Shown piece after piece: positions 1 through 8,960 of a stretch of 46,007 nt of DNA. The translations under genes and the position numbers were made by a program. Numbering within the stretch: position 1 is the first letter of the stretch; every line of letters starts with the position of its first letter. The stretch is taken from positions 1 through 46,007 of the forward strand of contig NBLM01000008.1 in the NCBI GenBank assembly GCA_002084585.1, written 5' to 3'. The DNA is from Planctomycetales bacterium 4572_13. Lineage in GTDB: Bacteria > Planctomycetota > Phycisphaerae > Sedimentisphaerales > Anaerohalosphaeraceae. The notes below the pieces were generated by a model, which had not been told where the DNA came from, made no database searches, and saw only the letters and a list, made by a program, of their open reading frames with translations.

Positions 1-28
1 GTTGAATGAATAATGAAGAATAGTGGAG

Positions 29-45
29 GCGGACCTCCGGTCCGC
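29..45. terminator. Short GC hairpin (GCGGACC-TCC-GGTCCGC) upstream of the first CDS
   Basis: Perfect 7-bp stem with 3-nt loop, followed by a pyrimidine-rich stretch. Confidence 0.4.
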
Positions 46-66
46 TTCTGCTTTTTCTGGAGATTG

Positions 67-726
67 ATGATGAATGCGGATGATGTGTTGAGTGTGGTCA
101 AGAACCGGATCGAGGGCGGGGTCGGTGTGCTGAATATCGATGCGGAGTTGGCCGGTGTGCTGAAGGATATTTCGGGGCGGGCGGACTTTTTGACCGATGC
201 GTCGGTAATTGAGACCGTTGCGGAGCAAGCGGAATACGATACGCCGGAGGATGCCAAGGGCATCGATGAGGTGTTCATTGAGGGTGAGGCGGTGCTGGAA
301 AGAATGTCGCAGGACCGGTATTTTACGCTGACGGTCGGGACGGATTGGCCTGCGGATGTGCCGACGCGGTATGTGTTGCGGCATAACAAGCTGGTGCTGT
401 GGCCGGAACCGGATGCGGTGTACGATGTGACGGTGGACTTTGCAAAATATCATCCGGCGGTGTTTACGGATATTCTGTTCGGGGACGAATTTAATGAGGC
501 GATTTATCACGGCGTGCTGAAATCATTATACGAAGGCCAGTTCAAGCGGCAGTTGAAGCTGGCTGAACAGAGCTTTGACGGTGATGAAACGCTGAAGTTC
601 AAATTCTATGAGCAGTTCCCGCAGGCCAAGCTCCACGCGCGGGCGTATGAAGAGAGAATCGCCAAGCTGATCGGGAATTTGCAGACGAATGAAGATGCGG
701 CAGTGGTGGCGTACTGCGATATGTAA
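67..726 (+). CDS. Phage-like virion structural protein (adaptor/neck-like), tentative
   Basis: ORF with GGAG upstream of the ATG at 67/70; layout resembles phage head-tail adaptor proteins (LxLWPEPD, FxEAIYHGVLKSLYE); followed by a small TM/coiled-coil ORF. Confidence 0.45.
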   Translation: MMNADDVLSVVKNRIEGGVGVLNIDAELAGVLKDISGRADFLTDASVIETVAEQAEYDTPEDAKGIDEVFIEGEAVLERMSQDRYFTLTVGTDWPADVPTRYVLRHNKLVLWPEPDAVYDVTVDFAKYHPAVFTDILFGDEFNEAIYHGVLKSLYEGQFKRQLKLAEQSFDGDETLKFKFYEQFPQAKLHARAYEERIAKLIGNLQTNEDAAVVAYCDM

Positions 727-737
727 AGGGAACAGCG

Positions 738-995
738 ATGAACGGGTATTGGAAAACGGTGCTGACATTTTTGGCCGCGGCGGTGATGCTGGTTGGCTGG
801 GGAATGACCTGGGCGAATCAGAGTTCGCGGATTTGTGCGAACCAATCGGAGATCGGGGCGCTGAAGGAAAAGATGGAGTCGGTGGCCGATCAGACGAGCG
901 AAAGCGAGAAGGCCATTGTGCGGATGGAGACGAAAATCGAGTACATTATCAAGGGCGTCGACGAGATCAAGGCCGAGGTCAAATCACGGAAGTAG
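738..995 (+). CDS. Small membrane protein with N-terminal TM and coiled coil, XhlA/holin-associated-like
   Basis: 85 aa, one TM helix then heptad-like helix; placed directly after the phage-like ORF. Confidence 0.4.
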   Translation: MNGYWKTVLTFLAAAVMLVGWGMTWANQSSRICANQSEIGALKEKMESVADQTSESEKAIVRMETKIEYIIKGVDEIKAEVKSRK

Positions 996-1163
996 ATTTT
1001 TTTTGTCCAGTGAATTGTAACTAATCGTGTAACTTTTAGTTGTAAAATGTGAGACAACCTGATACACTTTGAAACAAGTTGAGACGCGTAACCGGTGGGT
1101 TGTAATAAGGTTACAATTGTAAAGTGTTTGTTTTCAATGGTTTAGAAAAGCGGCCAGTCGCCA

Positions 1164-1204
1164 CTCATAATCGATTGGTCGCTGGTTCGAGTCCAGCCGG
1201 GCCC
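1164..1204 (+). tRNA. 3' half of a tRNA (CAU anticodon loop CTCATAA to acceptor 3' strand); probable att remnant
   Basis: CTCATAA-TCGAT-TGGTC-GCTGG-TTCGAGT-CCAGC-CGGGCCC-A fits anticodon loop, 3' anticodon strand, variable loop, T arm and acceptor 3' strand; no matching 5' half upstream. Confidence 0.7.
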
Positions 1205-1212
1205 AAATCTCT

Positions 1213-1247
1213 AACACCTTGTAAGATAACACCTTACAAGGTGTTTT
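1213..1247 (+). terminator. Rho-independent-type terminator
   Basis: AACACCTTGTAAG-N7-CTTACAAGGTGTT followed by TTT. Confidence 0.65.
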
Positions 1248-1315
1248 TACGATTTACGAAACACTAAGTACTGAAAATTGCACTATTTGCAAAAAACTGT
1301 GGATTTCCGTGAGAA

Positions 1316-1355
1316 TTAGGAAACTGGTACTCTGTCCGACTGAGCTACGAGCGCC
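1316..1355 (-). tRNA. 5' half of tRNA-Arg(CCU), truncated in the anticodon loop
   Basis: Minus strand GGCGCTCGTAGCTCAGTCGGACAGAGTACCAGTTTCCTAA: acceptor 5' strand, D arm, anticodon 5' strand and loop; downstream sequence does not form the 3' half. Confidence 0.7.
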
Positions 1356-1448
1356 TGTGCACCACGGCAGAAACATGGTTTATCGAGTCAGTGACAGATT
1401 TTCAAATGTTTATTGCTTTTCGATGTTGGGTCGGGGTATAATCCGGAC

Positions 1449-1991
1449 ATGACGATACGAGATGCGACCATTCAGGATGCTAAGCAAATCCACAAACTGA
1501 TCAACAGCTATGCGGAGACCGAACGGATGCTGTTTGCGTCGTTGACAAGCATCTATGAAAATCTGCAAATTTTTAAGGTGGCCGAACTTAATGGCGAGGT
1601 GGTTGGCTGCTGTGCGCTGAAAGTGCTATGGAAAGACTTGGCGGAAATTAAGTCGTTGGCTGTGGAGGAATCGCAGTTCGGTAAGGGTATCGGCCGGGTA
1701 CTGGTAGCCGGGTGCATGGAAAAAGCGAAAAAACTGGGGCTAAAAAAGGTCTTTACACTAACACTGGAGCCGGAATTTTTTGCCAAAATCGGTTTTGTGA
1801 ATGTCCAAAAAGAATCGCTGCCGATGAAGGTCTGGAGCGATTGTACCGAATGCCCCAAACAGGATCATTGCGATGAAATCGCTTTGGAATGTGAGAATTC
1901 TTGTCCTGCTGGCGGTTATCGGCGCTGGGGGCTTTTTCTGGTTTCATTTTACGACGGACAGGACGATAGAAGAACTGCTCGTCGAAAATGA
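1449..1991 (+). CDS. GNAT N-acetyltransferase (ArgA-like short form)
   Basis: MTIRDATIQDAKQIHKLI..., SLAVEESQFGKGIGRVL acetyl-CoA motif; ends with ECPKQDHCDEIAL then an unusual extension overlapping the next ORF. Confidence 0.8.
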   Translation: MTIRDATIQDAKQIHKLINSYAETERMLFASLTSIYENLQIFKVAELNGEVVGCCALKVLWKDLAEIKSLAVEESQFGKGIGRVLVAGCMEKAKKLGLKKVFTLTLEPEFFAKIGFVNVQKESLPMKVWSDCTECPKQDHCDEIALECENSCPAGGYRRWGLFLVSFYDGQDDRRTARRK

Positions 1992-2538
1992 GGACTTGAA
2001 AACGGCGATCAGTAATCTGAGCGAGGAAAACCAGATCGGCTATGCCAAGGTACTTTCACAAGAAACACGCGACGGGCAGTTGTTTACGAAAATATTGTTT
2101 GTAGAGGCGGACCCAGAAGATTTCACAAAGCACCTCTTGCGAAAAGAATACGAAATCCAGGGGGCCGTCGTCCATTTCGACATGCTGATCGTAACCTTTG
2201 ACGGCGAACTCGTCAAAGACGGAAAAGAGCGGGCGATGTACCTGTGGCGGCGGGTTTACGGCGACAAACAACCCCCCGAACAGGGATTTCCGATTGAAAC
2301 AGCGAGTCAACCCTCGCCGCGATACGCCCAACTCTGTGCAAAACTCTCGATTGAGGATAGCCAACTGTTCTGGGATGAGATATGGCAGCTTTCCAATAAT
2401 CCCAAGCGACTTGAAAAACTCGGCATAAAAGCTGTCTATGGGAATGCCGTCTATCGTCAACTCAAACCCGGCCTGATCTATATCTTCAAAGTCTCCAACA
2501 CCGGCACTCTTCATCCTGAAATCATCCCCGACCTTTAA
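1873..2538 (+). CDS. Hypothetical membrane-anchored protein
   Basis: N-terminal TM segment MKSLWNVRILVLLAVIGAGGFFWF; overlaps the GNAT ORF out of frame. Confidence 0.6.
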   Translation: MKSLWNVRILVLLAVIGAGGFFWFHFTTDRTIEELLVENEDLKTAISNLSEENQIGYAKVLSQETRDGQLFTKILFVEADPEDFTKHLLRKEYEIQGAVVHFDMLIVTFDGELVKDGKERAMYLWRRVYGDKQPPEQGFPIETASQPSPRYAQLCAKLSIEDSQLFWDEIWQLSNNPKRLEKLGIKAVYGNAVYRQLKPGLIYIFKVSNTGTLHPEIIPDL

Positions 2539-2564
2539 GCAATGCAAAGTAGAGAAAATTGAAA

Positions 2565-3212
2565 ATGAATTGCAAAGGTGTCATTTTTGATCTGGACGGA
2601 ACGCTGATTGACACTCTCGAAGACCTGACCGCCTCGATGAATGATGCGCTGGTGAAACTTGGGTGTCCTCGGCGAAATCGCGAAGAGTGCCGCCGGATGA
2701 TCGGCAATGGGTTAGCAAAATTTGCCGAACGCGCATTGCCGGAAAACCGAAAAGATCAGCGTGATGAACTTATGAAGACGATGGTTTCGCATTACCAACA
2801 GCACTGTCTGGTTCAAGCAGTACCGTATGAAAGAATTCAGCATGTTGTTCAGACACTTGGTAACAAAGGAATTCGAATAGCTGTTCTGACCAATAAGAAT
2901 CAAAAGCCCGCTGAAGCGATTGTAAACTATTTCTGGAACAAGGGAGTCTTTGATCCGGTGGTTGGCGTTTGCGACGGACGCAAGGTTAAGCCCGACCCGG
3001 AAAGCACACTGGATATCCTTAAACAATGGAAATTGACCGCATCTGAAGTCATTTTCATCGGGGACAGCGAGGTTGACATCCAAACGGCGAATGCCGCCGG
3101 GGTGGCCTGTGTTGGATGCGAGTGGGGATTTCGAGATAAAAAGCAACTACTGGCCGCCGGAGCTAAAAACCTGATCCAAAAGCCGATACAGATATTGGAT
3201 TTTTTTGACTAA
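2565..3212 (+). CDS. gph: HAD-family hydrolase, phosphoglycolate phosphatase-like
   Basis: DLDGTLIDT, LTNKN and GDSEVDIQTANAAG HAD motifs. Confidence 0.85.
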   Translation: MNCKGVIFDLDGTLIDTLEDLTASMNDALVKLGCPRRNREECRRMIGNGLAKFAERALPENRKDQRDELMKTMVSHYQQHCLVQAVPYERIQHVVQTLGNKGIRIAVLTNKNQKPAEAIVNYFWNKGVFDPVVGVCDGRKVKPDPESTLDILKQWKLTASEVIFIGDSEVDIQTANAAGVACVGCEWGFRDKKQLLAAGAKNLIQKPIQILDFFD

Positions 3213-3512
3213 AGTTCTACCCCAATCAGATTCCGGTAAAGACTTCTGTCACAGGGACGGTAGTCAGCTAAGCCCCATACCCCTATTTTTTTACAAGTAA
3301 TTCCGATCCATTTCATCACTGATTCCGAAATTAGATGTTGTGCGCGACTGCAAGAACCATTTGATCGATTCCGAATCGCCCCATAATTTGGGTATAAAAT
3401 ATGATTGCAAAGCATCTCTAATTCGGTATAATGCGTGGTCTGAAAATGTGAAAAAGACAAATAATGGGCAATAGGGCCTAAAAATGAATGTTGGAAAGGA
3501 TTTTTTGAAGGT

Positions 3513-3779
3513 ATGATAACAAAAGAAAAGAAGCAAAAAGTGATCGCTGAGTACAAAAAAAGCGACAGCGATACTGGCTCGCCGGAGGTTCAGATCGCCA
3601 TTCTCACCAGTCGGGTCAATGAATTGACCGAGCATCTCAAAATGCACAAAAAGGACCACTCATCCCGCCGGGGCCTGTTGAAAATAGTCGGAACCCGCGC
3701 ATCTTTGCTTAAGTATATCAAAGGTAAGGATTTAAGCCGGTATAAGAAGATTATTTCGCGGCTTGGCCTGCGTAAGTAG
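3513..3779 (+). CDS. rpsO: 30S ribosomal protein S15
   Basis: 88 aa, TGSPEVQIA...HSSRRGLL...[12 protein letters not shown]; upstream of pnp. Confidence 0.97.
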   Translation: MITKEKKQKVIAEYKKSDSDTGSPEVQIAILTSRVNELTEHLKMHKKDHSSRRGLLKIVGTRASLLKYIKGKDLSRYKKIISRLGLRK

Positions 3780-3870
3780 CATTATCGAAAAATGAACCTG
3801 TTGCCGGACACGGAAATACTCCGCATTAGGCACACAGGGCAATGAAACCTTACAAAAGAAACGAAAAAAT

Positions 3871-5976
3871 ATGTTTAATGTACACAAAGTAGAAACAGAA
3901 ATTGGCGGCAAGCTCCTGACTCTGGAGACCGGCCGCATCGCTCGACAGGCCCACGGTGCCGTCATTGCTCAGATGGGCGAGACGATGGTGCTGGCTGCGG
4001 CCGTCACCGCACCACCGCGTTTTGAAGATATCGATTATTTTCCGCTGAGCGTGGACTATCGTGAAAAGTACAGTGCGGCCGGTAAGTTCCCCGGCGGCTT
4101 CATGAAACGCGAAGGACGACCAACGACAAAGGAAATCCTGACTGCCCGTACGATCGACCGGCCCATTCGGCCGCTGTTCCCGGAAGGGTACTTCGAGGAA
4201 GTGCAGATTATGTGCTCCGTTCTCAGTGCCGATACCGAGAATGATCCCGATGTGCTGGCGATGATTGCCTCCAGCGCGGCGCTGTCGATCAGCAAGATTC
4301 CGTTTTTGGGACCACTGGGCGCCTGCCGTCTGAGCCGTGTTGACGGCGAGTTTGTGCTGTTCCCGTCGTATGAACAACGCGAAGCGGGTGACTTCAACCT
4401 GATTCTGGGCGGCAAAAAAGACGCGATCAACATGATCGAGGTTGATGCCAAGCAGGTTGCAGAGGATGTTACAGCCGATGCGGTCAAGCATGCCCATGGC
4501 GCGATCGGTGATATCTGCGATTTAATCGATGAACTGACTGCAAAATGCGGACAGGAAAAAGTGATTACGCTGAAAGAACTGGACGAAGAATTGCTCGCGA
4601 AGATAGAGAGCGATACATTCGATAAAATGTGTGAGGCCTACCAGATCACGGTTAAGGCGGATCGCTCCGCGGCGATTGGTGAGATGATTGATGCCGCTGC
4701 CGAACAGTATATTACCGAGCCCGAAGAGCCGGCTTGCACGAAAACGCAGCTCAAACGGATGTTTGATAAGATTCAGAAGAAGGCCGTTAAGAAGCTCCTG
4801 CTGGAAGGCAAACGACCGGATGGCCGGGGCTTTAAGGATATTCGTGAGATTGACTGCCAGGTTGGATTCCTGCCTCGCTCGCATGGGTCGGCACTGTTTA
4901 CCCGTGGCGAAACACAGGCATTGATTTCCTGTACGCTGGGAACCGGTCGCGATGAACAAAAGGTCGAAGGGCTGGTCGATGAATTCGGTCAGGACTTTAT
5001 GTTGCATTATACCTTCCCGCCGTATTCGGTTGGTGAGGCGCGAATGATTCGCGGTCCCGGGCGGCGTGAGATCGGGCATGGGGCGCTGGCCGAAAAGGCC
5101 CTGGCGATGATGAAGCCGGACAAGGCGGATTTCCCCTATACCATTAAGATTGTTTCGGACATCACCGAATCCAACGGTTCCAGTTCGATGGCATCCGTTT
5201 GCGGGGGTATGCTGGCGATGATGGATGCCGGCGTTCCGATGAAGGAAGTGGTTGCCGGGATTTCAGTCGGCCTTATTTCCGATGGCGACCGCTATGAGTT
5301 GCTGACCGATATTATTGGCGACGAAGATCATTTTGGCGAGATGGACTTTAAGATCACCGGCACGACCAAGGGTATTACGGCGATCCAGTTGGACATCAAG
5401 GCCGAGGGCCTGCCGCATCATATCATGGTGGCGGCTCTGGAGCAGGCCAAGCAGGCCCGCCTGAAGATTCTGGACATCATGCTGGCAACCATTGCGACGC
5501 CACGAGAAGAACTCAGCGAGCATGCTCCAAAGATCGTAACGATCAAGATCGATCCGGAATATATCGGTAAAGTCATCGGGCCTTCGGGTAAGATGATTCG
5601 CAGCATTCAGGAGCAAACCGGTGCGTCAATCGAGATCGAAGAAGACGGCACCATCAATATCAGTTGTGTCGGTGGGACGGGGCATCTTGAAGCACGCGAT
5701 ATGATCGAAGGGATGACGACGCCGCCGAAGGTTGGGAAAATTTATCCGAATTCACGAGTGGTTTCGGTGAAGGAATTTGGCGCGTTTGTCGAAATCACAC
5801 CGGGCGTCGAAGGCCTGTGCCATGTCAGTGAATTGAGCAATGAATTCGTCAAGGATATCGAGAGTGTCTGCAAGGTCGGCGATACGATCCCGGTCAAGTT
5901 GCTCTTGATTGATGAGCAGGGACGATTCAAGCTCAGCCGCAAGGCCGCCCTGACAGAAATGGAAAAGCAAAAGTAG
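3871..5976 (+). CDS. pnp: Polyribonucleotide nucleotidyltransferase (PNPase)
   Basis: Two RNase PH domains plus KH (KVIGPSGKMIRSIQEQTGASI) and S1 domains. Confidence 0.98.
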   Translation: MFNVHKVETEIGGKLLTLETGRIARQAHGAVIAQMGETMVLAAAVTAPPRFEDIDYFPLSVDYREKYSAAGKFPGGFMKREGRPTTKEILTARTIDRPIRPLFPEGYFEEVQIMCSVLSADTENDPDVLAMIASSAALSISKIPFLGPLGACRLSRVDGEFVLFPSYEQREAGDFNLILGGKKDAINMIEVDAKQVAEDVTADAVKHAHGAIGDICDLIDELTAKCGQEKVITLKELDEELLAKIESDTFDKMCEAYQITVKADRSAAIGEMIDAAAEQYITEPEEPACTKTQLKRMFDKIQKKAVKKLLLEGKRPDGRGFKDIREIDCQVGFLPRSHGSALFTRGETQALISCTLGTGRDEQKVEGLVDEFGQDFMLHYTFPPYSVGEARMIRGPGRREIGHGALAEKALAMMKPDKADFPYTIKIVSDITESNGSSSMASVCGGMLAMMDAGVPMKEVVAGISVGLISDGDRYELLTDIIGDEDHFGEMDFKITGTTKGITAIQLDIKAEGLPHHIMVAALEQAKQARLKILDIMLATIATPREELSEHAPKIVTIKIDPEYIGKVIGPSGKMIRSIQEQTGASIEIEEDGTINISCVGGTGHLEARDMIEGMTTPPKVGKIYPNSRVVSVKEFGAFVEITPGVEGLCHVSELSNEFVKDIESVCKVGDTIPVKLLLIDEQGRFKLSRKAALTEMEKQK

Positions 5977-5987
5977 TTTTTATATCC

Positions 5988-6024
5988 GCCCGGTGAGAAG
6001 ATACTCTCACCGGGCAGATTTTTT
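5988..6024 (+). terminator. Rho-independent terminator after pnp
   Basis: GCCCGGTGAGA-N6-TCTCACCGGGC then AGATTTTTT. Confidence 0.9.
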
Positions 6025-6058
6025 ATAAAATGGCGGTTACTTAGGGTCAGTGTGACGG

Positions 6059-7414
6059 ATGAGGAAAAACGCAGCCATTTTGATTGTGGAGCCGGAAAAA
6101 CCCCTTGCGGCGAGATTGGCGGCGGCGTTCGAGAGCCGGGGGGCCGGCGTTCTGATTGCGCATTCCTTTCAGCAGGCCCGTAACCATATTGAGCAAGGTT
6201 CTCCGGATATTGTACTGTGCGCGACCCATCTGGAAAAAGGCAATGACGGCATTGCGGTGATGGCTGAAGTGCAACGCAAAGGCCCGGCAATCCCGGTTAT
6301 TCTCATCAGTTCAACCGCCGACATCAATGCCTGTAAAGAGGCCATCAAGCTGGGGGCCTATGACTATCTGGTCAAGCCGCTGGCCGTGGACGAATTGGTC
6401 CGCATGGTGGATCAGGCAATTCGGCCGCTAACGGTTTTGCACGAACCGGAAGATTTCGCTTTTTCCGGAGTTCTCAGCCGTAGTCCGGCGATGCTGGGAG
6501 TTTATCGTGTCTTGCGACGAGTGGCTCCGACAAATATGTCGATCCTGATCGAGGGCGAATCGGGGACGGGTAAGGAATTGACCGCCAGAGCCATCCATTT
6601 AAGCTCCAGCCGCGAGAAAAAGGCGTTCTACCCGATTAATTGTGCGGGCTTAGCCGAGACACTACTGGAGAGTGAGTTGTTCGGGCATGTCAAAGGGGCG
6701 TTTACGGGGGCCACGGCGGATCGTAAGGGGATGTTTCAGTTGGCGGACAAAGGAACGCTGTTCTTAGATGAGATCGGCGATATGCCGCTGATAATGCAGG
6801 CCAAATTGCTGCGTGTGCTGGAAGATGGGTTGGTGATGCCGGTTGGGGGAACAAGTCCGGTCAAAGTGGATGTGCGATTTATCAGCGCGACCAATCACGA
6901 CCTGGCTAAGCTGGTAGAGGAAAAGAAATTTCGTCAGGATTTGTATTTTCGCATCAAGGGTGTCAGCGTAACGATACCGCCGCTGCGAAACCGACCGCAG
7001 GATGTGCCGGAGTTGTTCGGGTTTTTCCTGAAAGAAGCGTGTGAGGAACTCAATCGCGATATTCATCGGATTACCGAACCGGCGATGCGGGCGATGGTGG
7101 CATTCCCCTGGCCGGGCAATATCCGTCAGCTGCGAAATGTTGTTCGCTCCATGGTGGTGATGTGCGATAACGATATGCTGGATCTGCGAGACCTGCCGCC
7201 GGAGATATCGTGCGTGCGGCAATTACAGGCGCCGACGGCACTAACGGGCGACTACGCACAGGATGATATGCTGGGACGGCCGCTGGAAGATGTCGAACGC
7301 CGGCACATTCAGCAAACGCTGGAACTAACCAGCCAAAACCGCGCCGAAGCCGCAAAAATCCTCCAAATCGGCGAACGCACGCTCTACCGCAAGATCAAAG
7401 AATACGGGCTGTAA
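6059..7414 (+). CDS. Sigma-54-dependent activator with degenerate receiver domain (NtrC family)
   Basis: GESGTGKE Walker A, GAFTGA loop, FLDEIGD, C-terminal Fis HTH; receiver site reads [10 protein letters not shown]. Confidence 0.93.
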   Translation: MRKNAAILIVEPEKPLAARLAAAFESRGAGVLIAHSFQQARNHIEQGSPDIVLCATHLEKGNDGIAVMAEVQRKGPAIPVILISSTADINACKEAIKLGAYDYLVKPLAVDELVRMVDQAIRPLTVLHEPEDFAFSGVLSRSPAMLGVYRVLRRVAPTNMSILIEGESGTGKELTARAIHLSSSREKKAFYPINCAGLAETLLESELFGHVKGAFTGATADRKGMFQLADKGTLFLDEIGDMPLIMQAKLLRVLEDGLVMPVGGTSPVKVDVRFISATNHDLAKLVEEKKFRQDLYFRIKGVSVTIPPLRNRPQDVPELFGFFLKEACEELNRDIHRITEPAMRAMVAFPWPGNIRQLRNVVRSMVVMCDNDMLDLRDLPPEISCVRQLQAPTALTGDYAQDDMLGRPLEDVERRHIQQTLELTSQNRAEAAKILQIGERTLYRKIKEYGL

Positions 7415-7430
7415 AGCCCCAACTGGGAAC

Positions 7431-7447
7431 GCGGGCGTCTCGCCCGC
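7431..7447. repeat. GC hairpin GCGGGCG-TCT-CGCCCGC
   Basis: Perfect 7-bp inverted repeat just after the sigma-54 activator gene. Confidence 0.6.
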
Positions 7448-7557
7448 ACAAAAGCGCGAGGGCGCAAGCTCTCCGATTCTAACGCTTGCGTTTGTTGAAT
7501 ACGCAATCGGACGGCTCTCGCCGCTCCGCTTTTGTTGGCCAAAACGAATGGATTCCA

Positions 7558-7671
7558 AAAGCCCAAAGGGCTTAAAACAACAATAGCCGCGGGTGCAGGC
7601 CGATAGGCCGTAACCCGTGGATAGAGTTCCCAACACACACCGCGACCCTGAAAGGGTCGAACCGCCTACTG
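7558..7671 (-). repeat. Inverted partial copy of the hairpin-block repeat also at 43.8 and 45.9 kb
   Basis: Reverse complement reads GACCCTTTCAGGGTCG...CCACGGGTTACGG...CCTGCACCCGCGGCTA...TTAAGCCCTTTGGGCTTTT, matching the 3' part of the 43.6/45.6 kb blocks. Confidence 0.7.
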
Positions 7672-7921
7672 ATGGATCGAGGTTGCAATGAATTCAGGTA
7701 AAATGGTATTCTCGCAGATAATGGATCATTTGCCTTGGTGGCGGTTTCACTCGATAGTAAAGCTAAGCGGAGGAACCTTTTTTTCGACCTTAAAAATACT
7801 ATACTTTTAGACCCGTAAGCCCCTGTTGCTCCGCCGCACCGGAATCAGCCCTCAACCCAAAGCGGGGTTGGCGAGGATATGTACCAAAGCACTTCCAAAC
7901 TACTTTCCCAGAGACGATCTC

Positions 7922-8887
7922 TCACTGGCAGACGGCTAAGGCCAGTGACGAAGCTCCGATGATTCCAGCATCTTCACCCAGTGTGGCAAAGCATAGTTCA
8001 AGAGATTCTCTGTCGAACAGGTGTCCAAGAGACTGTTTGTAAAACCGGCGTATTTGAGTTAAGAGTACATCACCGGCGGCGATCATACCACCAGCGAAAA
8101 CAATCGACTGAGGATCTGTCACATTCGTCAGTTGGGCACAGACCATGGCAAGAGCCTTGGCTGTCCCCTCAACGATCTCCTTTGCCACCGCATCCCCCTT
8201 GCCTGCGTGCTCGAACACATCTTTGCAGGTGATTTTCCCCTGCTCTTTCAAGCATGCTGCCAGCGATGACGGGGCGCCGTCCTGAATGGCTTCAGTGGCC
8301 CTGGCGGCGGTCGAGTTGGCTGAAGCGTAGGCCTCGACACATCCTTTCTGTCCACAACCACATGTCCGCCCATCGGGGTATATAATGAGATGGCCCAACT
8401 CGGCAGCGCCGCCGGAGGGACCATGAATTAAACGGCCATCACTGATGATTCCTCCTCCGATCCCCGTACCCAGCGTTAGCAGGATCATATGGTCAGACCC
8501 TTTTCCTGCACCGATGGTATGTTCGGCCAAGCAGGCGGCATTGGCGTCATTTTCCAGGATCACCGGTTTACCCAGTCGTTTGGCCACCATGTCTTTGAGG
8601 GGCACATTTTTAAATAACGGCAAATTGGGGGCCGCTCGTACCACCCCCTCGGTCAAATTAATCAAGCCTGGCGACCCGATCCCGACGGCGCAGACATCCG
8701 CCAGCGAAAGATCGTTCTGCTTTAGGAGTTCTTTGGAGGTGGTATAGAATTTATCGACGATAAAGTCCGGTCCCATTTCGGCATCCGTCGGAACCGAAAT
8801 CCTGCCGATAAGCTTGAGCGTGGTATCGAAACAGCCAATCTTGATGTTTGTGCCACCCAGATCAATACCTAAAAGACAGTCTGCCAT
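7922..8887 (-). CDS. ROK family kinase (glucokinase-like)
   Basis: LGIDLGGTNIKIG, GxGTGIGGGII, CGCGQKGCVEAYAS zinc motif. Confidence 0.92.
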   Translation of the reverse strand: MADCLLGIDLGGTNIKIGCFDTTLKLIGRISVPTDAEMGPDFIVDKFYTTSKELLKQNDLSLADVCAVGIGSPGLINLTEGVVRAAPNLPLFKNVPLKDMVAKRLGKPVILENDANAACLAEHTIGAGKGSDHMILLTLGTGIGGGIISDGRLIHGPSGGAAELGHLIIYPDGRTCGCGQKGCVEAYASANSTAARATEAIQDGAPSSLAACLKEQGKITCKDVFEHAGKGDAVAKEIVEGTAKALAMVCAQLTNVTDPQSIVFAGGMIAAGDVLLTQIRRFYKQSLGHLFDRESLELCFATLGEDAGIIGASSLALAVCQ

Positions 8888-8960
8888 ATTTCTGAACCTT
8901 GCTGTTATGTAGCCATGTTTATTTTATCGCCTCTTTCCCGGACACAGCTGACGGTTTTAT

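Noticed and set aside
689-1024. 111-aa ORF overlapping the small membrane protein gene
   Set aside because: Out-of-frame overlap with 738-995, which has a plausible TM/coiled-coil structure; the alternative is low-complexity.
3850-4497. 215-aa minus-strand ORF
   Set aside because: Antisense to pnp; no recognisable family.
7680-7920. Possible SRP or 6S RNA (AAGGCA-like string on the minus strand)
   Set aside because: Lacks the GGAAG...AGCAGCC core of SRP RNA, and I could not draw a convincing 6S-like structure.
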